A stretch of 64,000 nt of DNA. Origin: Lewinella sp038528965 (GTDB taxonomy: Bacteria > Bacteroidota > Bacteroidia > Chitinophagales > Saprospiraceae). Shown here piece by piece: positions 19,004 through 28,006 of the stretch; positions within the stretch are counted from its first letter, which is position 1, and every line of letters begins with the position of its first letter. The DNA is taken from positions 358,097 through 422,096 of the forward strand of contig JBCBEC010000003.1 in NCBI GenBank assembly GCA_038528965.1, in the 5' to 3' direction. Under the pieces are notes generated by a model that saw only the letters and a program-made list of their open reading frames with translations, made no database searches and was not told where the DNA came from. The translations under genes and the position numbers were made by a program.

Positions 19004-19684
19004 TTACTTAAGCCGATATAACTGGTGAGCCTTGATCAGCAAGCGCGTACGAAAGAGTGGTTCTTGTGCGGCATAATAAGCCGTGGCCACTAGTTTGAAC
19101 GCTTCTGCGTAAGCTTGCCGCTCCTCGCGCATGAGCGCTCCCTGGTACAGGAGTTGGGCGTAAGCCTCGTCTGCGGTTCCCACTTCAATTAGGAGCACAT
19201 CGCGGGCGGTACTAAAATAGGCATCAGCTTCCTCAGTACGTCCTAATTTTTGTAGTGCTTTGGCGGCGTAAAGATTAAGGTCGGCGTAAATCCGCGGGTT
19301 CTCAATCAGCATTTGCATACCCTGCTGGGCGGCGGCCAAGGCATCACCGTAGCGCATGATTTCCATATCAATTTGCGCTAAACGCAAATAGTTTTCGGTG
19401 ATGGCTGGTGAGCGGAGTTGCCGGCGCAATTCGAAAGACTTCTCGTTCGCCGTTCTGGCCTGCTCCGTTTTCCCTTGTTGTAAAAGATTGTAACTGTGTA
19501 ACGACCAGGCCCGGCCCAAATCGTACTTCCGTTCGGGATGGGTATCGATAAATGCGAGTAATTGCTCAGAAGAACTCACATATTCACGTTCCTTGCTGAG
19601 TAGTTCGGCATCTCGCAAGGCATTTTGCCCCAGCAAATTACTACCGATAGTTAGACAAAGGAGGATAAGGAACCAGACTCTCAT
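19004..19684 (-). CDS. Secreted TPR-repeat protein
   Basis: The 226-residue product has a short signal peptide (WFLILLCLTIGSNLLG, then QNALRD) and several helix pairs with TPR character: ARTANEKSFELRRQL, YGDALAAAQQGMQML, ADLNLYAAKALQKLGRTEEADAYF and AQLLYQGALMREERQAYAEAF. TPRs bind proteins; a periplasmic scaffold role is likely but the partner is unknown. The upstream 450 bases carry hexanucleotide repeats and no linked gene on the same strand. Confidence 0.75.
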   Translation of the reverse strand: MRVWFLILLCLTIGSNLLGQNALRDAELLSKEREYVSSSEQLLAFIDTHPERKYDLGRAWSLHSYNLLQQGKTEQARTANEKSFELRRQLRSPAITENYLRLAQIDMEIMRYGDALAAAQQGMQMLIENPRIYADLNLYAAKALQKLGRTEEADAYFSTARDVLLIEVGTADEAYAQLLYQGALMREERQAYAEAFKLVATAYYAAQEPLFRTRLLIKAHQLYRLK

Positions 19685-20137
19685 ATTGTAAAGGCGAAGT
19701 GGATAGTTGATTATTGATTAGAATTAGAATCGGAATTAGAATTAGAATGGTATTTCACTCTTTTCTAACGCTAATTCTTATTCTCACTCTAACTTCCCTT
19801 TAGATCGTCAGGTTGATCACTGAGAATTAGAACGACGCAGAAATCCCCTCATTCTAACTCTAATTCTCATTCTCACTCTAATTAACCGCAGGGCATCGGC
19901 TCGCTAAGGTAAACCGTTTTCTCTGGATCAGGTACTGGAAGGAAGGGGAAGCAGTGAGCAATGTTAGCAAAATGCAAAATTGGGCTGCTGGTACCGCCCT
20001 ATTTCTGTTAGTATTTTCTTAATTCTGGACGGGCCTGTTAAACTCATTTTAAAGCGCGGTGCAGGGCTTGCCTTTGCAGAGCGTACCCCGCTATATTTGA
20101 AGTGTTGACAGTAAATAACCCCCTAACAAGAAACCCA
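19685..20137. other. Divergent intergenic region with TTCTAA-type hexamer repeats
   Basis: This region lies between the TPR gene and a lipoprotein gene. It holds hexamer arrays on both strands: ATTAGA units at 19717-19750, TTCTAA/TTCTCA units at 19761-19796 and again at 19849-19884, which could fold back on each other. Beyond 19890 I see no structure and no gene. Confidence 0.6.
19717..19884. repeat. Degenerate hexanucleotide arrays (ATTAGA / TTCTAA)
   Basis: Units of six bases repeat in phase: four ATTAGA-like units from 19717, then complementary units (CTAACG, CTAATT, CTTATT, CTCACT, CTAACT) to 19796, and five to six ATTCTA/ATTCTC units at 19849-19884. Related arrays occur at 38995-39030 and 43613-43666. 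Confidence 0.7.
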
Positions 20138-20818
20138 ATGAACAAAACACTACTCCTTTTACTAGCCTTTGTTGCCACCACCTTTTGGATGGGCTGTAGC
20201 CCGAGATATTACGAAACGGCCGCTTACGAAGAATTTGCCGATGATCACCAAACCATTGCGGTACTCCCCAGCCAAATGGTTACAACGGGAAGAATCCCGC
20301 CCGAATGGACGGAAGAACAAATTGTCCAAATTGAAGAGAACGAAAGTCATGCTTTTCAGATCGCAGTATTTGATGAGATTGCCCAACGCTCTGGACGGCG
20401 TGGTGGAGAAATCCTGATCTACTTGCAGCATTATACGGAAACCAACGCCAAACTAGCCGAAGCTGGCATTAGCGCCCGCGATAGCTGGACTATGACGCCC
20501 AGTGATCTGGCAAGTATTCTTGGTGTGGACGCGGTAATTCGCACCGGAATGCGCAAAGATATGTGGCTGACTGATCTAGAGAGCTTCGGTATAAGCATGG
20601 CGCAAACGGCGATCTCTCTTTTTGGCGGAACCTCACCGTTCCCAGTGATCACAAAGACGAGTGATGTTTTCCTCTCGGCCTCAGTGCTAGATGGGGAAAC
20701 TGGAATTACCGTCTGGAACACAGACCGCCGCGCCGCTACTGACTGGAACACACGCCACGCACAGATTGTCCGTCATCTGGCGCGTGTACTGGCTCGGCGC
20801 TTCCCTTACCGGGTCTAA
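20138..20818 (+). CDS. Hypothetical lipoprotein
   Basis: The product (226 residues) starts with a lipoprotein signal (LLLLLAFVATTFWMGC, lipobox Cys about residue 20). I chose the ATG at 20138 over the GTG at 20102 because the signal begins directly after it. The mature part contains IAVLPSQMVTTGRIPPEW and later ILGVDAVIRTGMRKDMW, SVLDGETGITVWNTDRR, a pattern seen in outer-membrane lipoproteins with an anticodon-binding-like fold related to GNA1162/CsgG/LpoB-type proteins (IAVLP and DAVI/LGVDAV motifs). That relation is an inference. It is followed by a terminator. Confidence 0.7.
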   Translation: MNKTLLLLLAFVATTFWMGCSPRYYETAAYEEFADDHQTIAVLPSQMVTTGRIPPEWTEEQIVQIEENESHAFQIAVFDEIAQRSGRRGGEILIYLQHYTETNAKLAEAGISARDSWTMTPSDLASILGVDAVIRTGMRKDMWLTDLESFGISMAQTAISLFGGTSPFPVITKTSDVFLSASVLDGETGITVWNTDRRAATDWNTRHAQIVRHLARVLARRFPYRV

Positions 20819-20886
20819 AAAACGACATAGCAGGTACGTCGTCATTCATTCGCTGTACCGATAAAATATATTTTGAAGGGCGTTTT

Positions 20887-20929
20887 GCAGAAAGTAGGTG
20901 AACATTTACCTGCTTTCTGCCTTTTTTTG
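20887..20929 (+). terminator. Rho-independent terminator
   Basis: A 13-bp stem (GCAGAAAGTAGGT at 20887-20899 with ACCTGCTTTCTGC at 20908-20920, one G-T wobble) is followed by CTTTTTTT. It closes the lipoprotein transcript and argues against a flavin reductase start upstream of it. Confidence 0.9.
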
Positions 20930-20953
20930 GGGTATACCAACTTTCAAGCAAGC

Positions 20954-21571
20954 ATGCATCTAAGCGCTGATGACTTCCCCAAGATGGAACGCTTTTTCCG
21001 TCGCAATTTTTTCAATACGCTTCCCGGGCCCCGTGGTCTGCATTTGATTGGCACCAAGGGCCATCGTGGTACCGAAAACCTAGGACTGTTTAGCTCTGTG
21101 GTCCATATTGGCGCTACCCCACCCCATCTTGGCTTTATTATGCGCCCGCTCACCGTGCCGCGCCATACCTACCATCATATGAAGGCGCAAGGTCATTTCA
21201 CCCTCAATACCATACAAGAAGATATCCTACCTGCTGCCCACCAAAGTTCGGCCAACTATCCCATTGAGGAGTCTGAATTTGCCGCTGTAGGTTTGACGCC
21301 TTATTATTCAGAGCTATTGAAAGCACCTTACGTAGCAGAAAGCAAGGTCAAAATCGGTTTGGAGTACGTAGAAGACCATTACCTCAAATCGAACGATACA
21401 CTCTTTGTAGTGGGAAAAATCATCGAGGTCATCCTACCAGACGAAGCAGTGGCAGAAAGTGGCCACGTAGAGCATAATTTACTGGATACCCTAACCGTAG
21501 CGGGCCTGGATACCTACTTCAAGACGGAGCAGGTGGCGCGCTTGGGTTATGCGCGGCCAAAGAAGGGTTAG
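20954..21571 (+). CDS. Flavin reductase family protein (FMN-binding split barrel)
   Basis: The 205-residue protein resembles the flavin reductase-like domain that binds FMN and reduces flavins with NAD(P)H or binds flavin as cofactor. The region NLGLFSSVVHIGATPPHLGFIMRP matches the family core in which the substrate flavin sits, and TYHHMKAQGHFTLN matches the segment after it. I set the start at 20954 because an upstream frame would begin within a terminator. It converges on the molybdopterin oxidoreductase gene; the two stops overlap by a few bases. The partner enzyme is unknown. Confidence 0.82.
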   Translation: MHLSADDFPKMERFFRRNFFNTLPGPRGLHLIGTKGHRGTENLGLFSSVVHIGATPPHLGFIMRPLTVPRHTYHHMKAQGHFTLNTIQEDILPAAHQSSANYPIEESEFAAVGLTPYYSELLKAPYVAESKVKIGLEYVEDHYLKSNDTLFVVGKIIEVILPDEAVAESGHVEHNLLDTLTVAGLDTYFKTEQVARLGYARPKKG

Positions 21572-23856
21572 GCCGGTTCAGCTTCCACCTTGCTGATCTT
21601 TACCCGCACATTCTTGTGATAAGGCGTCTTGGCCAGGGGATCACAATCAGCAAGAGAGGTGAGTAGATTTACTGCAGCACCGGTTTCTTCCTCATTTCGT
21701 CCAGGATAGCTTAGACCATAGCCGTGCGGCATAGATAGCATGCCATGCGGCACTTCATCGGTGAGCCAGCTTTTCATGCGAACAGTACCAGTAGCAGAAC
21801 TACAAGTCACCCAGTCTCCATTGGCTATTCCATACGCTTCGGCATCAGCTGGATTAATTTTTAGGGCACCTTCCTGGTCTTTCTTGCGCCAATCTGGATT
21901 ACGGAGGATGGCATTAGCATTGTATGACCGACGTTCACCCGCAATTAAGTTGAAGGGATATTCAACAGCCTGTGCCGCTTCCTGTGCTGCCTTCTCTGGT
22001 AATTTATCTAACCAATCCAGCAGTAAGGGAATTTCCAAATGGACCTTTTTGTCTTTATGACGGATGAGCTCCCAGCTCTCTTCGTAAGTATGCTTGCTGA
22101 CGGGAGTACCCGATGGGCTGCCTAAAATACGGTCAAACAAAGCCTCACCCAGCGCATATCCTCTTTGCTTAAATCCTAAACGGCGCACTTGTTTTTCGTA
22201 TTTGTGTACATACATATGCGCCGCCCCCCATACGACCACGGCTGCTTTGGTATTTGGGACACTAAAAGCCTTACCTAATGTTTCCTTCAAAATGAGCAGT
22301 TGGTATTTCTTCCACTTAGGCTTGAAGAAAAAAGTAAGCTGCAGGGCCAGCATTAGTAGTTTGAGAGAAGGCAATCGCCGATCCAACTTAGCCACTTGAG
22401 CTAGTACTGGAAATTGAGCGGGCAGTTCTCCCATTGCCGCTACCAAACGATGATAGATTTCGGGTTCGTCAAGCGTATTGTCCGGTGCTTCGGTAATGGG
22501 GTGGCGCAAGTGAAAGAAGTTTTCTGGAAACTCCAAATTAAAGAAGGTGGCCTCTATCTTTTCAAATTGATTTCTGGCGGGCAAGACGTACTGGGCTGCC
22601 CGTGCGGTCTCCGTCATTGCCACATCTACCACTACAGATAGTTCCAGTTTTTCAATTGCTGTGCGCTGCGCCTTGGTATCCGCGTAGTTAGCTACTGGAT
22701 TGGCACTATCGACGATGAGGGCACGGAGCCTTCTCGGATGATCGGTATCAATTTCGAGCGGAAGAATATTCGGTGGAAAAAGCTTGCCAATCCCTCTCAT
22801 GCCCGTCACCTGAGTGGTAATCCCTCCTTCCTCCGGTGACTTAGAGTGGCCCACCAAGGGGAAAAACATGGTGTGCAGGCAGTTGGTCCCTTCTTTTCCA
22901 AAGTTTCCAGTAACGAGAAACAGCAGGCGCGCCAGATAGGCGTTAAGCGTACTGTTGTGGCTTTGCTCAATACCCAAATCAGAGCGCAAAGCGAAGGTTT
23001 TTGCCGCCGCAATCCCTTTAGCCACATCTACAATAGCCGCCTCGCCCACGCCGCAAACGGAGGCGTATTTGGCGATTGGCACCTGCATAAAGTGCGACTT
23101 AATCTGATCAAAACCTACGGTATGATTTGCTATAAACTCCTGATCTTCTAGTCCATTTTGGACGATGTACCCAAGTATAGCTGCCAGCAGATAAGCATCC
23201 TTTCCGGGCTTAACCTGTAAGAATAGATCCGCTTTCTTCGCCGTTTCGGTACGCCGAACATCAATAACCACCAGGGTCTTTTCGGGATTACGCGCAATCT
23301 CATTTACGGTCGGGCGGGCTTTGGGTATACCGTGCGACTGTACCGGATTAGTACCCAGGAAAAGTACGTATTCTGCTTCGCCAACCGCCTCGCAGTAGTT
23401 GGTATTTTGCCGACCGAATAAGTGACCATTCACCCAAAAGTTGCCCGTTTTCTCTTGCGCTAAAGCAGTGTACACGTAAGGCGTTTCGCAAGCTAAGCGC
23501 AACATGGCCCCGTATACACCACCGAGGTGATTACCTTGTCCACCACCACCGGCAAAAGCGATACTGGTTCCCCCGTGGGTATTACGAATTTGTACGAGCT
23601 TTTGAGCGATTTCCTGGATAGCAATATCCCATGATATTTCTTCGAAAGAACCATCCGCCTTTTTCCGCAAAGGGCTTGTTAGTCGTTCCTGTTCCTGGTA
23701 GTAATTAAGTCGGGTTGCCTTCTGACACAAATACCCCTCTGATACCGGGTGTTCGGGATCGCCGATAATCTTGCCAAATTTGCCCTGCTCATCTTGCTCT
23801 ACGAGTATTCCACAGTTTTGGCTACAGAGGATACAGGCGGTCTTGCTTTGTGTCAT
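21568..23856 (-). CDS. Molybdopterin-dependent oxidoreductase with N-terminal [4Fe-4S] cluster
   Basis: The 762-residue protein is a DMSO-reductase superfamily member. Cys8, Cys11, Cys15 and Cys44 form the N-terminal [4Fe-4S] site. Segments LGTNPVQSHGIPKARP, VVIDVRRTETAKKADLFLQVKPGKDAYLL and GNFGKEGTNC match cofactor-binding domains; the C terminus (LKINPADAEAYGIANGDWV, HGYGLSYPG) is the molydop-binding domain. No Tat signal is visible, which suggests a cytoplasmic enzyme, as for several formate-dehydrogenase-like members. The region after the Fe-S domain does not show a clear Cys/Sec at the Mo ligand position, so the substrate remains open. No subunit genes are adjacent. Confidence 0.88.
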   Translation of the reverse strand: MTQSKTACILCSQNCGILVEQDEQGKFGKIIGDPEHPVSEGYLCQKATRLNYYQEQERLTSPLRKKADGSFEEISWDIAIQEIAQKLVQIRNTHGGTSIAFAGGGGQGNHLGGVYGAMLRLACETPYVYTALAQEKTGNFWVNGHLFGRQNTNYCEAVGEAEYVLFLGTNPVQSHGIPKARPTVNEIARNPEKTLVVIDVRRTETAKKADLFLQVKPGKDAYLLAAILGYIVQNGLEDQEFIANHTVGFDQIKSHFMQVPIAKYASVCGVGEAAIVDVAKGIAAAKTFALRSDLGIEQSHNSTLNAYLARLLFLVTGNFGKEGTNCLHTMFFPLVGHSKSPEEGGITTQVTGMRGIGKLFPPNILPLEIDTDHPRRLRALIVDSANPVANYADTKAQRTAIEKLELSVVVDVAMTETARAAQYVLPARNQFEKIEATFFNLEFPENFFHLRHPITEAPDNTLDEPEIYHRLVAAMGELPAQFPVLAQVAKLDRRLPSLKLLMLALQLTFFFKPKWKKYQLLILKETLGKAFSVPNTKAAVVVWGAAHMYVHKYEKQVRRLGFKQRGYALGEALFDRILGSPSGTPVSKHTYEESWELIRHKDKKVHLEIPLLLDWLDKLPEKAAQEAAQAVEYPFNLIAGERRSYNANAILRNPDWRKKDQEGALKINPADAEAYGIANGDWVTCSSATGTVRMKSWLTDEVPHGMLSMPHGYGLSYPGRNEEETGAAVNLLTSLADCDPLAKTPYHKNVRVKISKVEAEPA

Positions 23857-23938
23857 TGGTGCAGAAGTTTACGAGATGGAGATGCACCGCAGTAAGCAGG
23901 AGACCGAAGTGTATCTTAAACTACCGCCTAAAATAAGA

Positions 23939-23973
23939 AATCCTGCACACCAGACTTTCCAGCGTGCAGGATT
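23939..23973 (-). terminator. Terminator of the YccA-like gene
   Basis: A perfect 10-bp stem (AATCCTGCAC at 23939-23948 with GTGCAGGATT at 23964-23973) followed on the minus strand by TCTTATTTT. It lies 45 bases after the yccA-like stop. Confidence 0.75.
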
Positions 23974-24018
23974 AAACGGTTTTCACATCTTAATGCATGT
24001 GAATTAACCAGCGGCGAT

Positions 24019-24789
24019 TTAGTCGCTTGAAGCGAGAATGGCCAGGAGGCGGAGAATCTCGATATACAGCCATACCAGTGTAACCAGTAAGCCCATAGCG
24101 AAGAACCACTCAAAATGAGCTGGCGCGCCCGCTTGCTCACCTTTATCGAAGTTATCGAAGTCCAGGAGTAAGTTCAAAGAAGCAATACCGATGATCACCA
24201 GGCTAATTCCAATTCCCATGAGCCCGCCTTCGTGCAGGAATGGCAAATTGATGCCAAATAGGCCAAGGACGATACTGAGTACGTACATCAGTACAACAGC
24301 TCCCGTCGCCATAATTACCCCGGAGCGGAATTTATTCGTAACGGTAATGATACCTGCCTTGTAGACAAATAACATGATAAAGAAAACCGCCAACGTAAGG
24401 GTAATGGCTTGTAGGATAATGCCAGGATAAAAGGCATTGTAATAGACCGCTGAAATCCCTCCTACAAAAAGGCCTTCTAAGCCTGCGTAGATTGGTGCCA
24501 AGAAAGTGGACCACTCTGGCTTATAGGAAGCAGCAAATACCGCTACTAAGCCAAGAATTGCGCCACCCCAAATGAAGATTGGGTTAGCGAAAGCGAAACC
24601 AACTACTGACGTTAGCAGCATAATAGCTCCCAGAATAAGTGACTTGTTGACAGCACCACTGACGGTCATGCGTTCACCAGCAACCTGGATAAAATCTCCA
24701 TCTAATGTGTTTTCAGTGGCGCGTTGAAACATCTGTTCCCGAAACATCGGGTTTCTGGAAGACGAAAACATTCCTCTTCTCTTTTTCAT
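24019..24789 (-). CDS. Bax inhibitor-1/YccA family membrane protein
   Basis: The 256-residue protein has a cytoplasmic N terminus (about 60 residues) and seven hydrophobic helices, ending WLYIEILRLLAILAS with a C-terminal Asp. This matches the bacterial YccA/BI-1 family (TMBIM), in which a pair of acidic residues in helices 6-7 form a Ca2+/H+ sensor and some members interact with FtsH. I chose the ATG at 24787-24789 (MKKRRGMF) because the frame upstream to 24984 passes through a terminator and a consensus promoter. It is monocistronic, with a terminator after it. Confidence 0.88.
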   Translation of the reverse strand: MKKRRGMFSSSRNPMFREQMFQRATENTLDGDFIQVAGERMTVSGAVNKSLILGAIMLLTSVVGFAFANPIFIWGGAILGLVAVFAASYKPEWSTFLAPIYAGLEGLFVGGISAVYYNAFYPGIILQAITLTLAVFFIMLFVYKAGIITVTNKFRSGVIMATGAVVLMYVLSIVLGLFGINLPFLHEGGLMGIGISLVIIGIASLNLLLDFDNFDKGEQAGAPAHFEWFFAMGLLVTLVWLYIEILRLLAILASSD

Positions 24790-24899
24790 ACAATTCTCTG
24801 TTTTAAGTGTGTAGATATTAGGTGGTTCTGCCAGTGACAATACTGCTTGCAAACAAGCATTTCCACACGATATCCAATATACTCTGCAAAATATATATA

Positions 24900-24930
24900 C
24901 AAATATAGACCACAAAGCGTTCGCTTGCAA
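24900..24930 (-). promoter_or_regulatory. Consensus promoter of the YccA-like gene
   Basis: On the minus strand TTG (24928-24930), a 20-base spacer and TATATTTG (24900-24907) match the Bacteroidota -33/-7 consensus exactly. It lies between the small RNA terminator and the yccA-like ATG, giving a 5' UTR of about 100 bases. Confidence 0.75.
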
Positions 24931-24931
24931 T

Positions 24932-24966
24932 AAAAAAAGCAGGGTCTTCTCATGAGAAGACCCTGC
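24932..24966 (-). terminator. Perfect palindromic terminator of the small RNA
   Basis: GCAGGGTCTTCTCA and its exact complement form a 28-bp palindrome at 24939-24966, directly followed on the minus strand by TTTTTTT (24932-24938). No protein-coding gene precedes it on this strand. Confidence 0.85.
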
Positions 24967-25090
24967 ATAACCCCAAAAAACCAAATGAAAACAATCTACA
25001 AGTTAGTAGGAACGAAACTCCGGGCTAAGCCCTCCAACGCTTCTGATCTACTCTGTACTTCGTTCCGCGCAAGGCTATTTTATTTGCCTT
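24932..25090 (-). ncRNA. Candidate structured small RNA with own promoter and terminator
   Basis: On the minus strand a predicted start near 25090 is followed by stems: AAGGC/GCCTT (25086-25090 with 25071-25075), GGAACGAA/TTCGTTCC (25059-25066 with 25009-25016) enclosing a GGGC-TTA-GCCC hairpin (25022-25032), CTAC/GTAG (24996-25009), and a perfect 28-bp palindrome at 24939-24966 followed by seven T. The whole unit is about 158 bases, with no open reading frame of coding character. It could be a regulatory sRNA; I cannot assign it to a known family. Confidence 0.6.
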
Positions 25091-25096
25091 ATGACG

Positions 25097-25126
25097 TAAA
25101 TATAGATTAAAAATAAGTTAAATCAA
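25097..25126 (-). promoter_or_regulatory. Predicted promoter of the small RNA
   Basis: On the minus strand TTG at 25124-25126, a 19-base spacer and TATATTTA at 25097-25104 resemble the TTG/TAnnTTTG consensus with one mismatch in the last base. The implied start is about 25090. Confidence 0.5.
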
Positions 25127-25319
25127 CCCTTTTACCTAAAAAAATTTTCCACTGCACGTATTCTTGGCACATTATTGCTTGAACAACAGGCGGGTATCAA
25201 CAGTATGGTGACGTAGCGAATGGTTAAGGAATTTCACAAACAAACACCATTTTCTGTTTTTTATTTGTCTAATCAACAACAAAAGCAGACCTTTAGTCAG
25301 GTAAATAGAAATAAAAAGC

Positions 25320-26699
25320 GTGGCCAAAAAAGCAAAGACAGTTTTCTTTTGTCGCAACTGTGGATATGAGTCGCCCAAATGGGAAGGGCAATGCCGGCAA
25401 TGTGGGGAGTGGAACACCTTTGTAGAAGAGAAAGTTACATCCGTTAACCCCAGGGAACAGCAGCAACAAACTTGGCGGCGTGAGAATAAACGCTCCGGCC
25501 CTGCACCTGTAGCTTTACCAGCGATTAAGGCGGGCGAAATACAACGACTCGTCAGCCCCGACGAAGAACTCAACCGTGTACTCGGTGGAGGGATTGTCCC
25601 TGGCTGTATTGTCTTATTTGGTGGACAACCTGGAATCGGTAAATCTACTTTACTCCTGCAGCTGGCCCTCCAGATTAGTGCTAAAGTACTGTACGTAAGT
25701 GGCGAAGAAAGCGAGCAGCAAATCAAGATGCGAGCGGAGCGTTTGGGAGGTAAAATGGACCAGTGCTATATCCTCACCGAAACCAATACGCATAAGATCC
25801 TACAGCACGCCCTTGAACTAGAGCCACAACTCATTATAGCGGACTCGATTCAAACCCTCTCCTCCCCTAACGTGGACAGTATGCCGGGTACGGTGAGTCA
25901 GGTGCGGGAGTGTGCTGCTGAAATGCAGCGCTTTGCCAAGGAAACCAATATTCCGGTCTTTCTCATTGGTCACATTACTAAGGAAGGAAGTATTGCTGGG
26001 CCTAAGCTTTTGGAGCATATTGTTGATACCGTTCTCCAATTTGAGGGGGATCGTAATTATACCTATCGAATTCTGCGGACACTAAAGAATCGCTTTGGTT
26101 CTACGGACGAAATGGGCATTTACGAAATGCAGGCCCAAGGTCTACGCCAAGTGGCTAATCCTTCAGAGTTACTGCTATCGCAAAAAGACGAGGAGCTATC
26201 CGGCAGCGCCATATCAGCTACCATGGAAGGAATGCGCCCAATGCTCATAGAAACCCAGGCGCTGGTCAGCACTGCGGTGTACGGCACACCACAACGTACG
26301 GCTACCGGGTTTGACCTCCGCCGACTAAATATGCTGCTGGCTGTATTGGAAAAACGCGGCGGTTTTGCCCTGGGGCAGCAGGACGTCTTCCTCAATATTG
26401 CCGGAGGCATCCGGGTAGATGATCCGGCCATTGACCTGAGCATTTGTGCGGCGCTAATGTCGAGTTACGAAGATGTTTCGGTACCGGCCGATGTCTGCTT
26501 TGCGGGCGAAGTAGGATTGAGTGGAGAAATCCGTGCAGTGAATCGGATTGAGCAGCGCATCCAAGAGGCAGATCGCCTGGGCTTTAAGGAGATCTTCATC
26601 TCCAAGTACAACACCAAAGGCTTAGATACCGAGCGCTACGGGATTAAGGTATATACCATTGGCAAGCTGGAGGAACTCTACAAAACGCTCTTTGCATAA
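25320..26699 (+). CDS. radA: DNA repair protein RadA
   Basis: RadA (Sms) is a hexameric RecA-like helicase that extends branches in recombination intermediates. The 459-residue protein has the N-terminal zinc finger (CRNCGYES...CRQCGEW), Walker A GGQPGIGKSTLLLQL (about residues 100-113), Walker B LIIADSIQT, the RadA-specific KNRFGSTDEMGIYEM motif, and a C-terminal Lon-protease-like domain (GGIRVDDPAIDLSICAAL, EVGLSGEIRAV). Length and order are standard. The start is a GTG at 25320, giving MAKKAKTVFFC, the usual N terminus. It stands alone. Confidence 0.97.
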   Translation: MAKKAKTVFFCRNCGYESPKWEGQCRQCGEWNTFVEEKVTSVNPREQQQQTWRRENKRSGPAPVALPAIKAGEIQRLVSPDEELNRVLGGGIVPGCIVLFGGQPGIGKSTLLLQLALQISAKVLYVSGEESEQQIKMRAERLGGKMDQCYILTETNTHKILQHALELEPQLIIADSIQTLSSPNVDSMPGTVSQVRECAAEMQRFAKETNIPVFLIGHITKEGSIAGPKLLEHIVDTVLQFEGDRNYTYRILRTLKNRFGSTDEMGIYEMQAQGLRQVANPSELLLSQKDEELSGSAISATMEGMRPMLIETQALVSTAVYGTPQRTATGFDLRRLNMLLAVLEKRGGFALGQQDVFLNIAGGIRVDDPAIDLSICAALMSSYEDVSVPADVCFAGEVGLSGEIRAVNRIEQRIQEADRLGFKEIFISKYNTKGLDTERYGIKVYTIGKLEELYKTLFA

Positions 26700-26778
26700 T
26701 AGCTGTTAAAAACTAAAGGGTGAAAATGGTCGTGGGCAGGTATACGTTATCAAAGTGGATTAAACACACACTAGCACC

Positions 26779-27414
26779 ATGAGACCATTTCCTTTCTACG
26801 CGCTTACGCTATTCATTATCCTCTGCTGGTCCTGCGGCAAAGATGATGCCACCCCAGCAGCCAGTGCCCTAGAATTCTTCCCATTGGAAGTAGGTGCAAG
26901 CTGGGTCTACCAAACGACTATCGATAATTTCAATGGACCTCAACGTATTGATTTAGATACCATTACCGTCTTAACGAGTACCAGGGATGGAGACGATTTG
27001 GTCTTTACTCTTTCCCCTGCCACTAATTTCTTTCTCCGCGTCTTTTTTCCAACCACTTTGCGCCTGAGAGATGGAAAGCTGTATGAACAATTTCCCGCAG
27101 ATACCATCTTGTTCCTGACCGTCGACCCAGCTGATGCGGGAGAATTGGTGCACACCACCGTCCTTGCTTCAGATTTAGGCGTCATCGAATACCGCTACGA
27201 CGAGCAATTAGAATTGGTCATCACCCCTGCCGGTACATTTGATTGTGTCAATATGCGTGGTCAGGTACTGGCTACTGATACTACTGCCACTACGCACGAG
27301 TACATTATCAATAATTACTTCTCCGAAGGAGTTGGGCTGGTCAATACCAATCATTACTTCTGGTCAGGCGGGCAACACATTGACGTAAGACTGTTAGAAT
27401 TTAATCTACCATAG
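26779..27414 (+). CDS. Hypothetical lipoprotein
   Basis: I do not recognise a family. The 211-residue product has a lipoprotein signal (YALTLFIILCWSC, lipobox Cys near 19) followed by GKDDATPAA and a beta-rich body that opens LEFFPLEVGASWVYQTT, a phrase common in Bacteroidota surface lipoproteins of unknown function. It probably sits in the outer membrane. It converges with the next gene. Confidence 0.72.
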   Translation: MRPFPFYALTLFIILCWSCGKDDATPAASALEFFPLEVGASWVYQTTIDNFNGPQRIDLDTITVLTSTRDGDDLVFTLSPATNFFLRVFFPTTLRLRDGKLYEQFPADTILFLTVDPADAGELVHTTVLASDLGVIEYRYDEQLELVITPAGTFDCVNMRGQVLATDTTATTHEYIINNYFSEGVGLVNTNHYFWSGGQHIDVRLLEFNLP

Positions 27415-27472
27415 AAAGGTGCACTCGCTACTAGGAAGGCCTATAATATTCTACTTTTGGTAAGTTCTACAT

Positions 27473-27886
27473 TTACTTGTCATAAAATAGTACACTTAAA
27501 ACCAGAATCAAGCTCCAAATAAAGGTGCGGATCCAATTGGTTTGTATCAGTTTCTCTCTGGCCAGCATAGAATTAGCTTGCTGATCAATGGCACTGTGTA
27601 GAGGTACCGAGATTAAAAAAGTAACCAACCAGGTACCCACTACTAAAGCCAATACCAGGAGTGTTTGCCACGAGTTGGTATGCATAGCTGTATAGATATA
27701 CGCCCCTAACTGACCTAGCATGAGCGGGAGTACGATATAGGTAATCTGCACGGTGTATATAGGATGCCAATACTTAATCTCCGCTTCTGAATAATGGCAG
27801 AAACTCGGATATACCACGAGCTGTACAATCCAGATCAGTACACACAGACCTGCGTTAATCATTAAAGTTAAAACGGCGAGATTCAT
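27473..27886 (-). CDS. Small four-helix membrane protein, unknown function
   Basis: The 137-residue protein has four hydrophobic segments: LTLMINAGLCVLIWIVQLVVY, TYIVLPLMLGQLGAYIYTAM, LLVLALVVGTWLVTFLISV and TFIWSLILVLSVLFY. Between helices 3 and 4 a charged loop carries PLHSAIDQQAN. The layout recalls DUF1772-like proteins but the match is weak. The family is not assigned. Confidence 0.65.
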   Translation of the reverse strand: MNLAVLTLMINAGLCVLIWIVQLVVYPSFCHYSEAEIKYWHPIYTVQITYIVLPLMLGQLGAYIYTAMHTNSWQTLLVLALVVGTWLVTFLISVPLHSAIDQQANSMLAREKLIQTNWIRTFIWSLILVLSVLFYDK

Positions 27887-28006
27887 CTAACGTCTTTTTC
27901 AAGTAACAAGCCAAATGTACCCTATTTTTTAGTTGAGGGATATCAAGTCAACACACCTGTTAACGTCCTGGGGTAAGGCTGATTCTCGTCTGCCAGTTGA
28001 TGTTTC

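Noticed and set aside
20873..20953. Upstream start for the flavin reductase gene
   Set aside because: A strong terminator at 20887-20929 lies inside the extension, and the family N terminus fits the ATG at 20954.
24790..24984. N-terminal extension of the YccA-like frame to 24984
   Set aside because: It passes through the small-RNA terminator and the consensus promoter at 24900-24930; the family start is at 24789.
25172..25726. 184-residue minus-strand open frame across the radA start
   Set aside because: It is antisense to the well-supported radA gene, has no recognisable domain, and its composition follows radA codon structure.
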